A stretch of 64,000 bases of DNA, taken from positions 186,001 to 250,000 of the forward strand of contig NZ_CANNGT010000004.1 in assembly GCF_947504225.1 (NCBI RefSeq). Reading direction: 5' to 3'. Source of the DNA: Brumimicrobium ulvae. GTDB lineage: Bacteria > Bacteroidota > Bacteroidia > Flavobacteriales_D > Crocinitomicaceae. The position numbers and the translations under genes are program-made. A model generated the notes under the pieces. The model made no database searches and had not been told where the DNA came from. It saw nothing but the letters and a program-made list of their open reading frames with translations. Below, one piece after another: positions 1 to 7,614 of the stretch. The number at the start of each line of letters is the position of its first letter. The first letter of the stretch is position 1.

Positions 1-623
1 TTTAAAAGCTCTTCATAAGCATAAGCAACTTCTTCTGGTTGTGTATATAATTTCGAAACATCAACATCTGTATTGTCTACTCCGTCTTCCTCTCCTCCGG
101 TAATTCCCAATTCAATTTCTAAAGTCATCCCCATTTTGCTCATGCGCTCAAGGTACTTCTTACATGTTTCAATGTTTTGCTCAATTGGTTCGTCGGATAA
201 ATCAATCATATGCGAACTAAACAAAGGTTTACCTGTTCTTTTGAATTCCTCTTCACTGGCATCTAATAAACCATCAATCCAAGGCAATAACTTTCTAGCA
301 CAATGGTCTGTATGTAAAATCACAGTCGCTCCATAGAGCTCAGCCAACAAATGAACGTGTCTTGCTCCTGCAATACTTCCTGCAATGGCAGCTTGTTCAT
401 TTTCATTGGAAAGTCCTTTTCCGGCATTAAATACTCCGCCTCCATTCGAAAACTGAATGATAATAGGGGCATTTACTTTTGCTGCTGTCTCTAAACAAGC
501 GTTAATTGTACTAGAACTAACAACATTCACCGCTGGTAAAGCAAAGTTATTTTCCTTTGCGTATTTGAAAATCTTTTGAACTTCATCCCCCGTTGCAACT
601 CCGGGCTTAATTGAGTGTGACAT
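1..623 (-). CDS. fbaA: Class II fructose-bisphosphate aldolase, N-terminal part (runs off window)
   Basis: The reverse-strand frame from the ATG at 621-623 stays open to the window edge, giving 207 N-terminal residues. The translation starts MSHSIKPGVATGDEVQKIF and contains the class II aldolase stretch VILHTDHCARKLLPWIDGLL, whose TDHC holds a zinc ligand and catalytic-site residues of this zinc enzyme. The family cleaves fructose-1,6-bisphosphate to dihydroxyacetone phosphate and glyceraldehyde-3-phosphate in cytosolic glycolysis and gluconeogenesis. The glycine-rich phosphate-binding part and C-terminus lie outside the window. It is transcribed leftward, away from the S9 peptidase gene. Identification is by motif and overall recognisable sequence. 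Confidence 0.93.
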   Translation of the reverse strand, partial: MSHSIKPGVATGDEVQKIFKYAKENNFALPAVNVVSSSTINACLETAAKVNAPIIIQFSNGGGVFNAGKGLSNENEQAAIAGSIAGARHVHLLAELYGATVILHTDHCARKLLPWIDGLLDASEEEFKRTGKPLFSSHMIDLSDEPIEQNIETCKKYLERMSKMGMTLEIELGITGGEEDGVDNTDVDVSKLYTQPEEVAYAYEELL

Positions 624-644
624 AATCTTATCTTTTTAGGATAG

Positions 645-652
645 CAAATGTA
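645..652 (-). promoter_or_regulatory. Candidate -7 box for fbaA
   Basis: On the reverse strand this reads TACATTTG, matching the Bacteroidota primary-sigma -7 consensus TAnnTTTG, about 22 bp upstream of the fbaA start. No TTG-type -33 element is seen at 19-21 bp spacing, so support is partial. Confidence 0.35.
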
Positions 653-1231
653 CTAAATATCTTTAACAAGGGATAAACATAGTGGGGTTAGAATGGTTTT
701 TTCTTTGAAAGATAGGGTGAATAAGAATAGGAGAAGACTTCTATGGTGTCGTCCTTGCAGAACTACGTTTAAGGTATTGCGGTTTTATACCATGGACTAA
801 CCTCCTTGACTACTACGTCCCATCCTTTTCAGGATTGGCTCGATGGTACTTAATTTACAGACTTGTTATGGTCTGGTATTATAAATAATGACAGCTTAAC
901 AGGTTGGGAAAATTATTACACTCATCACCTACTGCTCTTTTAGGGATGGATTATCGATATGTCCCAAAGGGACGAATTGCAATAGCCTTGAACCTCAGTC
1001 CTAGGAAGCTAATCATGTGCTTTCAAAATTTCTGTAAAAGCAACACAAAGTAAAGCCTAGATGTAAATATTCTCAGCTCCAAACGTTAGCTTTTCAGTGT
1101 TTTCAACCCTTATTTCAGCTGATTTTGTACAGTTTCTTTTAGATTTTGATACAATTGGCCTTAAATCGTGTAAAAAACATCTTTTCATCCCATATTTTTT
1201 ATAATTTCACTTTTTCATAAAATATAAACCA
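653..1231. other. Long apparently non-coding spacer
   Basis: About 580 bp separate the fbaA promoter region from the S9 peptidase start. No convincing gene, tRNA or terminator was found. Its central part (about 740-1020) is less AT-rich than the flanks and holds a small hairpin, gtccc-aaa-gggac, near 961-973. The last 80 bp are very AT-rich and probably carry the peptidase promoter. A decayed mobile element or an unannotated RNA are both possible. Confidence 0.5.
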
Positions 1232-3262
1232 ATGAATTTACAGAAACTTGCAAGTGGATTCCTACTTTTAGTAGCGCCATTCGTTTATGGACAAAATCAA
1301 ACTTTTACTCCAGAAAAACTATGGGAATTAAAACGTATTAATGGGGGGAGTGTTTCTCCAGACCATTCTTCTGTTCTCTACAGTTCTTCTGTTTATGACA
1401 TGGACAAGAACAATGGTAAAAGTGACCATTACATTTATGATTTAAAAAAAGGAAACAGTGAATTGATTACAGGTGAACTCGCTAAAATTGGAGCGATCCG
1501 ATGGATTAAGGATGGAGTTGCTGGGGTAATCACAGCAAATGAGGAGACACAAATTGTGACTTCTTCTATTAAGCAGCCTGAAATCAAAACAATATTGAAA
1601 AGACCTTCTGATCAATTATTAGATTTTAAAATCAGTCCTGAAGGGAAATATATAATAACGCTAGAACGTGTGAAGACCAGGAAAACAACTGCTGATCGTT
1701 ATCCTAAATATCCAAAGGCTAATGTCCAAATTTATGATGACCTCATGTACAAACACTGGGACAAATGGCAAGATGAGTTCAGTGACCAACTGTTTTTATA
1801 TACTATAGAAAACGGAAAAGCCAACCCTAATGGAGTTAATTTATTAGAAGGAACTCAGTATGATGGAGTAATGAAACCATTTAGTGGATTAGAAAACGTT
1901 GCGTTCTACAATGAAGAATTGGTCATTTATGCATCCAAAAAGAAAACTGGAAAAGAATATGCGGTGAGCACAGACTCTGAGTTGTATGTTTACAACATTG
2001 GGACAAAGGAAACCAGCAATTGGACAGAAGCATATCAAGGTTATGACACCCACCCAGTGTTTCACGAAAAGTCGCATCAATTAGCATGGTTGAGCATGGC
2101 CACAGATGGCTTCGAAGCCGATAAAAACGACATCATAATTCGAGACATCAAAACTCAAATGGACAGAAACTTAACCGAAAGTATCGATTTAACCGTGAGT
2201 AGTTTTGTATGGAATGAAAAAGGAGATAAAATTTACTTTCTCGCTGTTACGGAAGCAACCTACCAACTATTTGAATTAGATGTTAAAACAAAAAAACACC
2301 GTCAAATAACAACTGGTGACCACAATTATGGTAGTTTAGCCTTAGCAGGTAAGAAACTCATTGCCATGCGTCAATCAATGTTACATCCTAACGAAATGTT
2401 TGAAGTTGACATCAAAACAGGAAAAGCAAAACAATTGACACACGCAAATGATGAGGTATTAAAACAATTTGATGCGCCAACCATTGAAAAAAGATGGGTT
2501 ACGACATCAGACAACAAGAAAATGTTGACATGGGTTATTTTACCACCTAACTTTGATAAAAATAAAGAGTACCCCACTTTGCTTTATTGTCAAGGAGGAC
2601 CTCAAAGTGCAGTAAGTCAGTTTTTCTCTTTCCGTTGGAATTTCAGATTAATGGCTTCTGACGGTTATGTTGTTGTTGCTCCAAACCGCAGAGGTTTGCC
2701 TGGTTTTGGTCAAAAATGGAATGATGCCATTTCCAAGGACTGGGGAGGTCAATCCATTCGTGATTATTTAGCAGCGATTGATGACGTGAGTAAGGAAGAC
2801 TACGTTGACAAAGAAAGAATTGGTGCCGTAGGTGCATCTTATGGTGGATACTCTGTATTTTACCTAGCAGGGGTTCACGAAGGCCGATTCAAGTCTTTGA
2901 TTGCACATGCTGGACTCTTCAACATGACTTCTTGGTACGGAACAACAGAAGAGTTATTCTTTGCCAATCACGACATTGGTGGTCCATATTGGGATAAAGA
3001 AAATGAAAAGTCCTACACCGAATTTAGTCCACATAAATTGGTCAACAATTGGGATACACCGATTCTTATTATCCAAGGAGGAAAAGACTTCCGAGTTCCA
3101 GAAGGGCAAAGTTTCGAAGCATTTCAAGCAGCACAATTAAAAGGCATCAAGTCGAGAATGGTTTACTTCCCAGAAGAAAACCACTGGATACTTTCACCAC
3201 AAAACGCAATGGTTTGGCAGAAGGAATTCTTCAACTGGTTGGATGAAACTTTAAAAAACTAA
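1232..3262 (+). CDS. Secreted S9-family prolyl-oligopeptidase-like serine peptidase
   Basis: This 676-residue protein has a signal peptide (MNLQKLASGFLLLVAPFVYGQ) followed by a beta-propeller region with PD40/WD-like repeats (about 25-430). A C-terminal alpha/beta-hydrolase domain follows. The catalytic triad is visible: Ser536 in GASYGGYS, Asp619 in GGKDFRVP and His651 in ENHW. The family (acylaminoacyl-peptidase and dipeptidyl-peptidase IV types) cleaves short peptides; here it probably acts in the periplasm or outside the cell to supply peptides. Length and motif order fit an intact enzyme. The next ORF begins only 1 bp after its stop codon and is an unrelated Rhs fragment, so the region beyond its 3' end looks rearranged although the C-terminus appears complete. 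Confidence 0.92.
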   Translation: MNLQKLASGFLLLVAPFVYGQNQTFTPEKLWELKRINGGSVSPDHSSVLYSSSVYDMDKNNGKSDHYIYDLKKGNSELITGELAKIGAIRWIKDGVAGVITANEETQIVTSSIKQPEIKTILKRPSDQLLDFKISPEGKYIITLERVKTRKTTADRYPKYPKANVQIYDDLMYKHWDKWQDEFSDQLFLYTIENGKANPNGVNLLEGTQYDGVMKPFSGLENVAFYNEELVIYASKKKTGKEYAVSTDSELYVYNIGTKETSNWTEAYQGYDTHPVFHEKSHQLAWLSMATDGFEADKNDIIIRDIKTQMDRNLTESIDLTVSSFVWNEKGDKIYFLAVTEATYQLFELDVKTKKHRQITTGDHNYGSLALAGKKLIAMRQSMLHPNEMFEVDIKTGKAKQLTHANDEVLKQFDAPTIEKRWVTTSDNKKMLTWVILPPNFDKNKEYPTLLYCQGGPQSAVSQFFSFRWNFRLMASDGYVVVAPNRRGLPGFGQKWNDAISKDWGGQSIRDYLAAIDDVSKEDYVDKERIGAVGASYGGYSVFYLAGVHEGRFKSLIAHAGLFNMTSWYGTTEELFFANHDIGGPYWDKENEKSYTEFSPHKLVNNWDTPILIIQGGKDFRVPEGQSFEAFQAAQLKGIKSRMVYFPEENHWILSPQNAMVWQKEFFNWLDETLKN

Positions 3263-3263
3263 C

Positions 3264-4304
3264 ATGCATTGGCAGGTTAGAAGTGATGGGTATCGTTATG
3301 GCTTCCAAGGACAGGAAATGGATGACGAGGTTAAGGGAGAAGGAAATTCTATCAATTACAAGTACAGAATGCATGACCCTCGTATTGGTAGGTTCTTTGC
3401 GGTTGACCCGTTGACATCGAAATATCCGCACTATACTCCATATAGTTTTAGTGGAAATAAGGTTATCCATGCTGTTGAATTAGAGGGGTTAGAAGAAGCT
3501 GTTATAAATAATAGTATAAGCGACAATAATGGAAATTCATTTAAAGCAGAAATCAAAACTGTTCACATATCAGAACTGACTGGACAATACGCTGCGATTA
3601 TGTATTCTTTATTGAATACGGGTATGATTGATGATAAAACGCAGGTACACTTTAAGGCTAAAAATATGAACACTCAGTACGGGAAAAAAGAGCACGGGTT
3701 ATTTTTAGGATATGAGGTGTCTTTTATGATGGGGAGCGAAGTAATACGGTTTGATTATAATTATCAAGTTGGTAGTGTGCATGTTGAAGGTAGTTCACCT
3801 ATGGATTATGCTCTTGCGATGATAGGTACTGGAGCTTATTCATATCTATTTAGAACAACTTATATGAAGACGTGGATGAATACTGCGGTGAAACAAATGT
3901 TTAAACAATTTTATGGAACGACAAGGGGTAGATTAATTGAAGGCTTAGCTGCGCAAACTAAATATAAGGGCTGGACATGGTTGGATAATGTTTCATCAAA
4001 TTTTCCAACATTTGATTTTATGAAAGGAAATGTCTATTCTTCGTTTAAAACATGGAAGTCCAATACTTTTTCTCTAAGCAGTTATAAAGGCTATGTAGAT
4101 AAGATTAAAAACAATATAGATAACGGATTCACTTTTAAAGGGAAAGATTATAGTCCCTCAAGTGGAGTACTTGACATTCTTGTGCCAGAAGGGTCTGTAG
4201 ACGATTTTATTAAGGAAGGAGGAAAACACTATGATAATTATCAAAAACTGGTTAAATATGGTAATGAGAATGGTGTTACAGTAAAAGTTGGAAGTAAATT
4301 GTAA
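3264..4304 (+). CDS. Orphan Rhs C-terminal tip with nuclease-like toxin domain
   Basis: Residues 9-75 match the end of the Rhs repeat-associated core of Bacteroidota: YRYGFQGQE, then YKYRMHDPRIGRFFAVDPL, then the YTPYSFSGNKVI and ELEGLEE hinge. The YD-repeat shell and secretion parts that should precede it are absent, so this is a displaced toxin tip. The variable region (about 80-346) ends in a domain with Glu226 (RGRLIEGL), Asp251 (FPTFDFMKG) and Lys262 (SSFKT). This E...D...(S)xK order fits a PD-(D/E)xK-type nuclease, and the distal LDILVP...GVTVKV pattern recalls DNase-like C-termini of CdiA/hemagglutinin toxins. The resemblance is from memory, not a search. Translation could be coupled to the peptidase stop (TAAC-ATG), but the ATG may be only the first in frame. 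The next gene is the probable immunity protein. Confidence 0.75.
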   Translation: MHWQVRSDGYRYGFQGQEMDDEVKGEGNSINYKYRMHDPRIGRFFAVDPLTSKYPHYTPYSFSGNKVIHAVELEGLEEAVINNSISDNNGNSFKAEIKTVHISELTGQYAAIMYSLLNTGMIDDKTQVHFKAKNMNTQYGKKEHGLFLGYEVSFMMGSEVIRFDYNYQVGSVHVEGSSPMDYALAMIGTGAYSYLFRTTYMKTWMNTAVKQMFKQFYGTTRGRLIEGLAAQTKYKGWTWLDNVSSNFPTFDFMKGNVYSSFKTWKSNTFSLSSYKGYVDKIKNNIDNGFTFKGKDYSPSSGVLDILVPEGSVDDFIKEGGKHYDNYQKLVKYGNENGVTVKVGSKL

Positions 4305-4313
4305 TATTACTTT

Positions 4314-5045
4314 ATGAGTATGAATTATCAAGATGAGACTTTATTTAGGTTCTACTGTAAAAGTAGGTCAGAACTGTTTACTTTTTTAGAAAATGTAAAT
4401 GCTTTAGGTTACATACCACAAAGTGTTGTTTCAGATGAAGAGTATTTTATTGAGTTGCAAACTCAAATTGATAAGGGGATAGATAGTGGTTTAATTATTA
4501 ATTTCGAGAATGGCTCTCATATCAATTTGTCACAACTTTTAAAAAATGATAAAATGTACACATTATCGTTTTATTTTGAATGGACTGCATTTGTCGAAGA
4601 GTTTATTTTGGAATTTATGGCTAATTCAAATGAGATTGTATATTCATATTTAACTAACTATTATGACGTCAAATGGCAAAATGAAACAACAATTCAGGCG
4701 TATAAAAGCAATAAGAGAGAATACAAATCAATGGTTTTAGGGTATGATATATTTGGTAATCAGTGCATAGATATTTCGAGGAATTATGGTCGAGAAATAA
4801 GATTTGCAGGATATTTGTTTATTGCATCATATTACTCTTGGTTTGATGTAAGGTTTATTGAAAGAATTTTAAATCAAAACAATTTGGTGTTTAGCTCATT
4901 TGTTGAAAAACTTGAATTGAGAAATGGTCTATTAAGAATCAAACTTTTTGATAATATTAGAGCTGATTTTCCATCTGATAGAATCAATCAGAAGAAGTTT
5001 ATTGAAGACCTTGGACTTTTAAATAATCCTGTTGATTTAATTTAA
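4314..5045 (+). CDS. Putative immunity protein for the adjacent Rhs-tip toxin
   Basis: The 243-residue protein has no signal peptide and belongs to no family I recognise. It starts 9 bp after the toxin stop codon on the same strand, the standard toxin-immunity arrangement, and its DNA is equally AT-rich. The sequence is rich in Phe, Tyr, Glu and Asp, as expected for a soluble cytosolic protein masking a basic nuclease surface. The immunity role is inferred from position only. A second in-frame ATG two codons downstream (MNYQDET) is an alternative start. No later ORF on the strand competes for this role before the IS66 remnant. Confidence 0.6.
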   Translation: MSMNYQDETLFRFYCKSRSELFTFLENVNALGYIPQSVVSDEEYFIELQTQIDKGIDSGLIINFENGSHINLSQLLKNDKMYTLSFYFEWTAFVEEFILEFMANSNEIVYSYLTNYYDVKWQNETTIQAYKSNKREYKSMVLGYDIFGNQCIDISRNYGREIRFAGYLFIASYYSWFDVRFIERILNQNNLVFSSFVEKLELRNGLLRIKLFDNIRADFPSDRINQKKFIEDLGLLNNPVDLI

Positions 5046-5147
5046 CTCTAATGCATACTCCACGATATTCCGCAACTAAACTGTTCCAATATTTGTCAGC
5101 TTCTATTTGCGAAAACTGAATGAAAATATAGAAAAGACTGTCAGAAA

Positions 5148-5391
5148 GTAAGCCCCCGACCAACCACATCTTTCATTAGCGACACCAATTTCTGAAATTT
5201 GCCAGAAAAAAAATATGGCGACAAAAGAAGAAATGTATAAAGAGGTTCAATTATGGAAATCAAGTGGTAAGAACAAAGTCGATTTTATTTTGGATAAGGA
5301 ATATTCGAAAGCAAAATTTGAATATTGGATCAACAAGTATAATAAAGAGAAAGCTAAGCCAACAAAATCAAGCTTTAAAGAAATCCCCAAG
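5148..5391 (+). mobile_element. IS66-family remnant (left end plus start of tnpA)
   Basis: The stretch begins with gtaagccccc at 5148, resembling the GTAAG-type ends of IS66 elements, and runs into a truncated tnpA-like gene. No tnpB or tnpC follows; sequence continuity is lost near 5390 where a large palindrome begins. I infer a fragment left after deletion or recombination. The end assignment is from a short match only. Confidence 0.5.
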
Positions 5392-5442
5392 ATGCCGCGA
5401 GATTTAGCGCAGCTTCTCGTGGCCTTGGGTTTCCATACATAA
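5215..5442 (+). pseudogene. Truncated IS66 TnpA-like accessory protein
   Basis: The first 57 or so residues have the helix-turn-helix pattern of IS66 TnpA (MATKEEMYKEVQLWKSSGK, then KFEYWINKYNKEK, then SSFKEIP). These small proteins accompany the IS66 transposase and normally run longer. Residues after about 58 (KMPRDLAQLL onward) are encoded by the palindrome and do not resemble TnpA, so the frame reads out of the element into other DNA. With tnpB and tnpC missing, the gene is a remnant without expected function. Confidence 0.65.
5386..5429. repeat. Large imperfect palindrome at IS66 remnant junction
   Basis: The left arm cccaag-(at)-gccgcgaga (5386-5402) pairs with tctcgtggc-cttggg (5415-5429) around a 12-nt loop. 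This gives 15 pairs, one of them G-U, with a 2-nt bulge. It is more GC-rich than its surroundings and lies where similarity to TnpA ends. It could be an insertion-sequence end, a REP-like element or a structured transcript end; there is no adjacent T-tract. Confidence 0.6.
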
Positions 5443-5510
5443 ATCTCCTCCTGGCTCGTGCGATATTACCTTCGGTGCTACTTCGTGGTCCATCTCGTTC
5501 ACGGGGTATG

Positions 5511-5783
5511 TTACCAATAATGTCCTTTCAAAGAAAGAACAACAATCTTATTCTCTTCTTCAAATACTTCGTAAACAATACAGTGTTCTTTGTTAATCCT
5601 TCTTGACCAGTAACCAGAAAGCTCATGTTTAAGTTGTTCGGGTTTGCCAGTTCCAGTGTAAGGATGCTCAATAATTTCAACGAGTAATCGATTTAGTTTT
5701 TTAAGGAGGACCTTATCTCCACTTTTTCTGAAAGATTTAATATCCTTAGTAGCTGTATCTGAAAAGTCTAATTGATAGCTCAT
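5511..5783 (-). CDS. yoeB: YoeB/Txe-family mRNA interferase toxin, catalytic Arg replaced by Cys
   Basis: The 90-residue protein shows the YoeB core TGTGKPEQLKHELSGYWSRR and ends GHYW, close to E. coli YoeB in length and order. YoeB toxins bind the ribosome and cut mRNA in the A site. By alignment to E. coli YoeB (Glu46, Arg65, His83) the equivalents here are Glu49, Cys68 and His88, so the usual EHR motif reads EHC. One CGT-to-TGT transition would explain this, and it may weaken or abolish toxicity. The gene overlaps the 3' end of its antitoxin gene by 4 bp (ATGA) and is co-transcribed with it on the reverse strand. Confidence 0.9.
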   Translation of the reverse strand: MSYQLDFSDTATKDIKSFRKSGDKVLLKKLNRLLVEIIEHPYTGTGKPEQLKHELSGYWSRRINKEHCIVYEVFEEENKIVVLSLKGHYW

Positions 5784-6004
5784 TTTAGTCCTAAAAATGA
5801 TTCTAAATTATCTTTATTTACAGTAGTATATTTTCCTTCTTGAAACTCTTTCTTACTGCGCTTTATCTTTTTGACAAACTCAGGATTATAGGGTTTATCT
5901 TTAGTTACTTCAAATTTCATTTTCAGCGCTTTAACAAAAGCTTTTAAGGCGTTTGCCTGTTCTTCGTTTTCTGGATGTATAATGTAAATATCTTTTGCTT
6001 TCAT
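5780..6004 (-). CDS. DUF2683-like antitoxin partner of YoeB
   Basis: This 74-residue acidic and lysine-rich protein begins MKAKDIYIIHPENEEQANAL and ends NKDNLESFLGLK. It resembles the small DUF2683 proteins that precede RelE/YoeB toxins in Bacteroidota, not a Phd/YefM repressor. The 4-bp overlap with yoeB and its upstream position identify it as the likely antitoxin. The C-terminal half (KKIKRSKKEFQEGKY) probably contacts the toxin. Autorepression, usual for such operons, would need a DNA-binding N-terminus; I see no clear ribbon-helix-helix signature. Family assignment is by recall. Confidence 0.8.
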   Translation of the reverse strand: MKAKDIYIIHPENEEQANALKAFVKALKMKFEVTKDKPYNPEFVKKIKRSKKEFQEGKYTTVNKDNLESFLGLK

Positions 6005-6180
6005 AATGTGACTTTAAAACCTAATATATGAGGGTATTGCAAATATAAGACAATTTATTGCGAAAAAAGAAAGCTTTCTTAAAGCTCCAAACCTCCCCAG
6101 ATTTCCATGATAAAAACCAAATAAGTTTACCAAGAAATAATCAACTAAATCTTCCGTGATATTCAAACATCTATAAAAAC

Positions 6181-6211
6181 AAAAAAGGCCGACACTCATG
6201 CCGACCTTTTT
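6181..6211 (-). terminator. Intrinsic terminator of metK
   Basis: On the reverse strand the RNA folds as aaaaaggtcggca / tgag / tgtcggccttttt, a 13-pair stem with two G-U pairs and a 4-nt loop followed by further U. The G-U pairs exist only in the reverse-strand transcript, so it is directional. It lies 22 bp past the metK stop codon. Confidence 0.85.
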
Positions 6212-6232
6212 CAATATGATATAAGATTCAGA

Positions 6233-7489
6233 TTACAAATTAAATGCTTTCTTAATTTTATCTACATAGTCTAACTTTTCCCACGTGAAGAATTCAACTT
6301 CCATTGTTTCTTTTCTTCCACCGTTTTCGAAAGTTACAGTTTTCGTTTCTGGTTTTCTTCCCATGTGACCATAAGCTGCTGCTGGTCCATAAATTGGATT
6401 TCTTAGTTTCAATCGGTTTTCAATAGCAGCTGGACGCATATCGAACAACTTAGAAATCTCACGTGCAATAGCTCCATCTGTCATGTCTACTTTTGCTGTT
6501 CCGTATGTGTTTACATAAAGCCCCATTGGTTCTGCAACTCCAATTGCATAAGAAACCTGGACAAGTACTTCGTCACACAATCCTGCAGCGACAAGATTCT
6601 TTGCAATATGACGCGTTGCATAAGCTCCAGAACGGTCAACTTTTGAAGGGTCTTTTCCTGAGAATGCACCACCACCGTGTCCACCTTTACCTCCGTAAGT
6701 ATCTACAATAATTTTTCTTCCTGTTAATCCAGAATCTCCGTGAGGTCCACCGATCACAAATTTCCCTGTTGGGTTAATGTGGTAAGTAATTTCACCTTTG
6801 AATAGCTCCTCAACTTTAGGATTGTTTAATTTTTCAATCACACGTGGAATTAAGATTTCTTTGATGTCTTTCTTAATTTTATCCAACATAACTTTCTCGT
6901 CTGTATCAAACTCATCGTGTTGCGTTGAAAGAACAATCGTGTCGATCCTTTGTGGCTTATTGTCATCACTATACTCAATTGTTACCTGTGCTTTTGCATC
7001 TGGACGTAAGTAAGTAATTTCTTTTTCTTCTCTTCTTAATTCGGCAAGTTCCATCAACAAACGGTGAGATAAATCAAGTGCCAATGGCATATAATCTTCT
7101 GTTTCATTGGTTGCGTAACCAAACATCATTCCTTGGTCACCTGCTCCTTGATCTTCTGGATTTTCGCGCTCAACTCCACGATTAATATCAGGTGACTGTT
7201 CGTGAATCGCAGAAATTACTCCACATGATTTTGCATCAAATTGAAATTCACTTTTCGTGTATCCAATTTTCTCGATGGTATCACGAGCAATCTTTTGAAC
7301 ATCTAGGTAAATGCTTGAATTCACCTCTCCTGCCAAAACAACTAATCCAGTTGTGACTAGTGTCTCACAGGCAACTTTTGAATTTCTATCAAATGCTAAA
7401 AAGTGATCTATTAAGTTGTCAGAAATTTGGTCCGCAACTTTATCTGGGTGTCCTTCCGAAACTGACTCGGATGTAAATAAATATGACAT
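6233..7489 (-). CDS. metK: S-adenosylmethionine synthetase
   Basis: The 418-residue enzyme makes S-adenosylmethionine from methionine and ATP in the cytosol. Family signatures are all present: [13 protein letters not shown] with HPDK at 14-17, [15 protein letters not shown] from about 115, and the phosphate loop [16 protein letters not shown] from about 272. Length is slightly above that of E. coli MetK. The start at 7489 gives the standard [18 protein letters not shown]-terminus. It is divergent from tsaB and followed by its own terminator, so it is probably monocistronic. No SAM riboswitch was noticed in the 85-bp leader region. Confidence 0.97.
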   Translation of the reverse strand: MSYLFTSESVSEGHPDKVADQISDNLIDHFLAFDRNSKVACETLVTTGLVVLAGEVNSSIYLDVQKIARDTIEKIGYTKSEFQFDAKSCGVISAIHEQSPDINRGVERENPEDQGAGDQGMMFGYATNETEDYMPLALDLSHRLLMELAELRREEKEITYLRPDAKAQVTIEYSDDNKPQRIDTIVLSTQHDEFDTDEKVMLDKIKKDIKEILIPRVIEKLNNPKVEELFKGEITYHINPTGKFVIGGPHGDSGLTGRKIIVDTYGGKGGHGGGAFSGKDPSKVDRSGAYATRHIAKNLVAAGLCDEVLVQVSYAIGVAEPMGLYVNTYGTAKVDMTDGAIAREISKLFDMRPAAIENRLKLRNPIYGPAAAYGHMGRKPETKTVTFENGGRKETMEVEFFTWEKLDYVDKIKKAFNL

Positions 7490-7517
7490 GTTCGAATTTT
7501 TTCTTATTTAGAACTTC

Positions 7518-7525
7518 CAAAAATA
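7518..7525 (-). promoter_or_regulatory. Candidate -7 box for metK
   Basis: The reverse strand reads TATTTTTG (TAnnTTTG consensus) 28 bp upstream of the metK ATG. No clear -33 TTG at the expected spacing. Confidence 0.35.
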
Positions 7526-7548
7526 GTAATACTTCATCAAAACCCTTC

Positions 7549-7556
7549 TAATTTTG
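7549..7556 (+). promoter_or_regulatory. Candidate -7 box for tsaB
   Basis: TAATTTTG matches TAnnTTTG and lies 58 bp upstream of the preferred tsaB start, divergent to the metK box. No convincing -33 element was found. Confidence 0.35.
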
Positions 7557-7614
7557 TCATAATTAAATGTGATTAATGAATAAAATTGTATTCTTGCAAA
7601 ACGAATTGAATGAT

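Noticed and set aside
946..1053. 35-codon forward ORF in the long non-coding stretch
   Set aside because: Too short, no family resemblance and no start signals; composition not coding-like.
5430..5510. Possible integron attC site beside the toxin-antitoxin pair
   Set aside because: The gttacca near 5510 does not fit GTTRRRY and no paired RYYYAAC core is present.
6014..6214. 66-residue reverse ORF between the antitoxin and metK
   Set aside because: It overlaps the metK terminator and shows no family features; an AT-rich chance frame.
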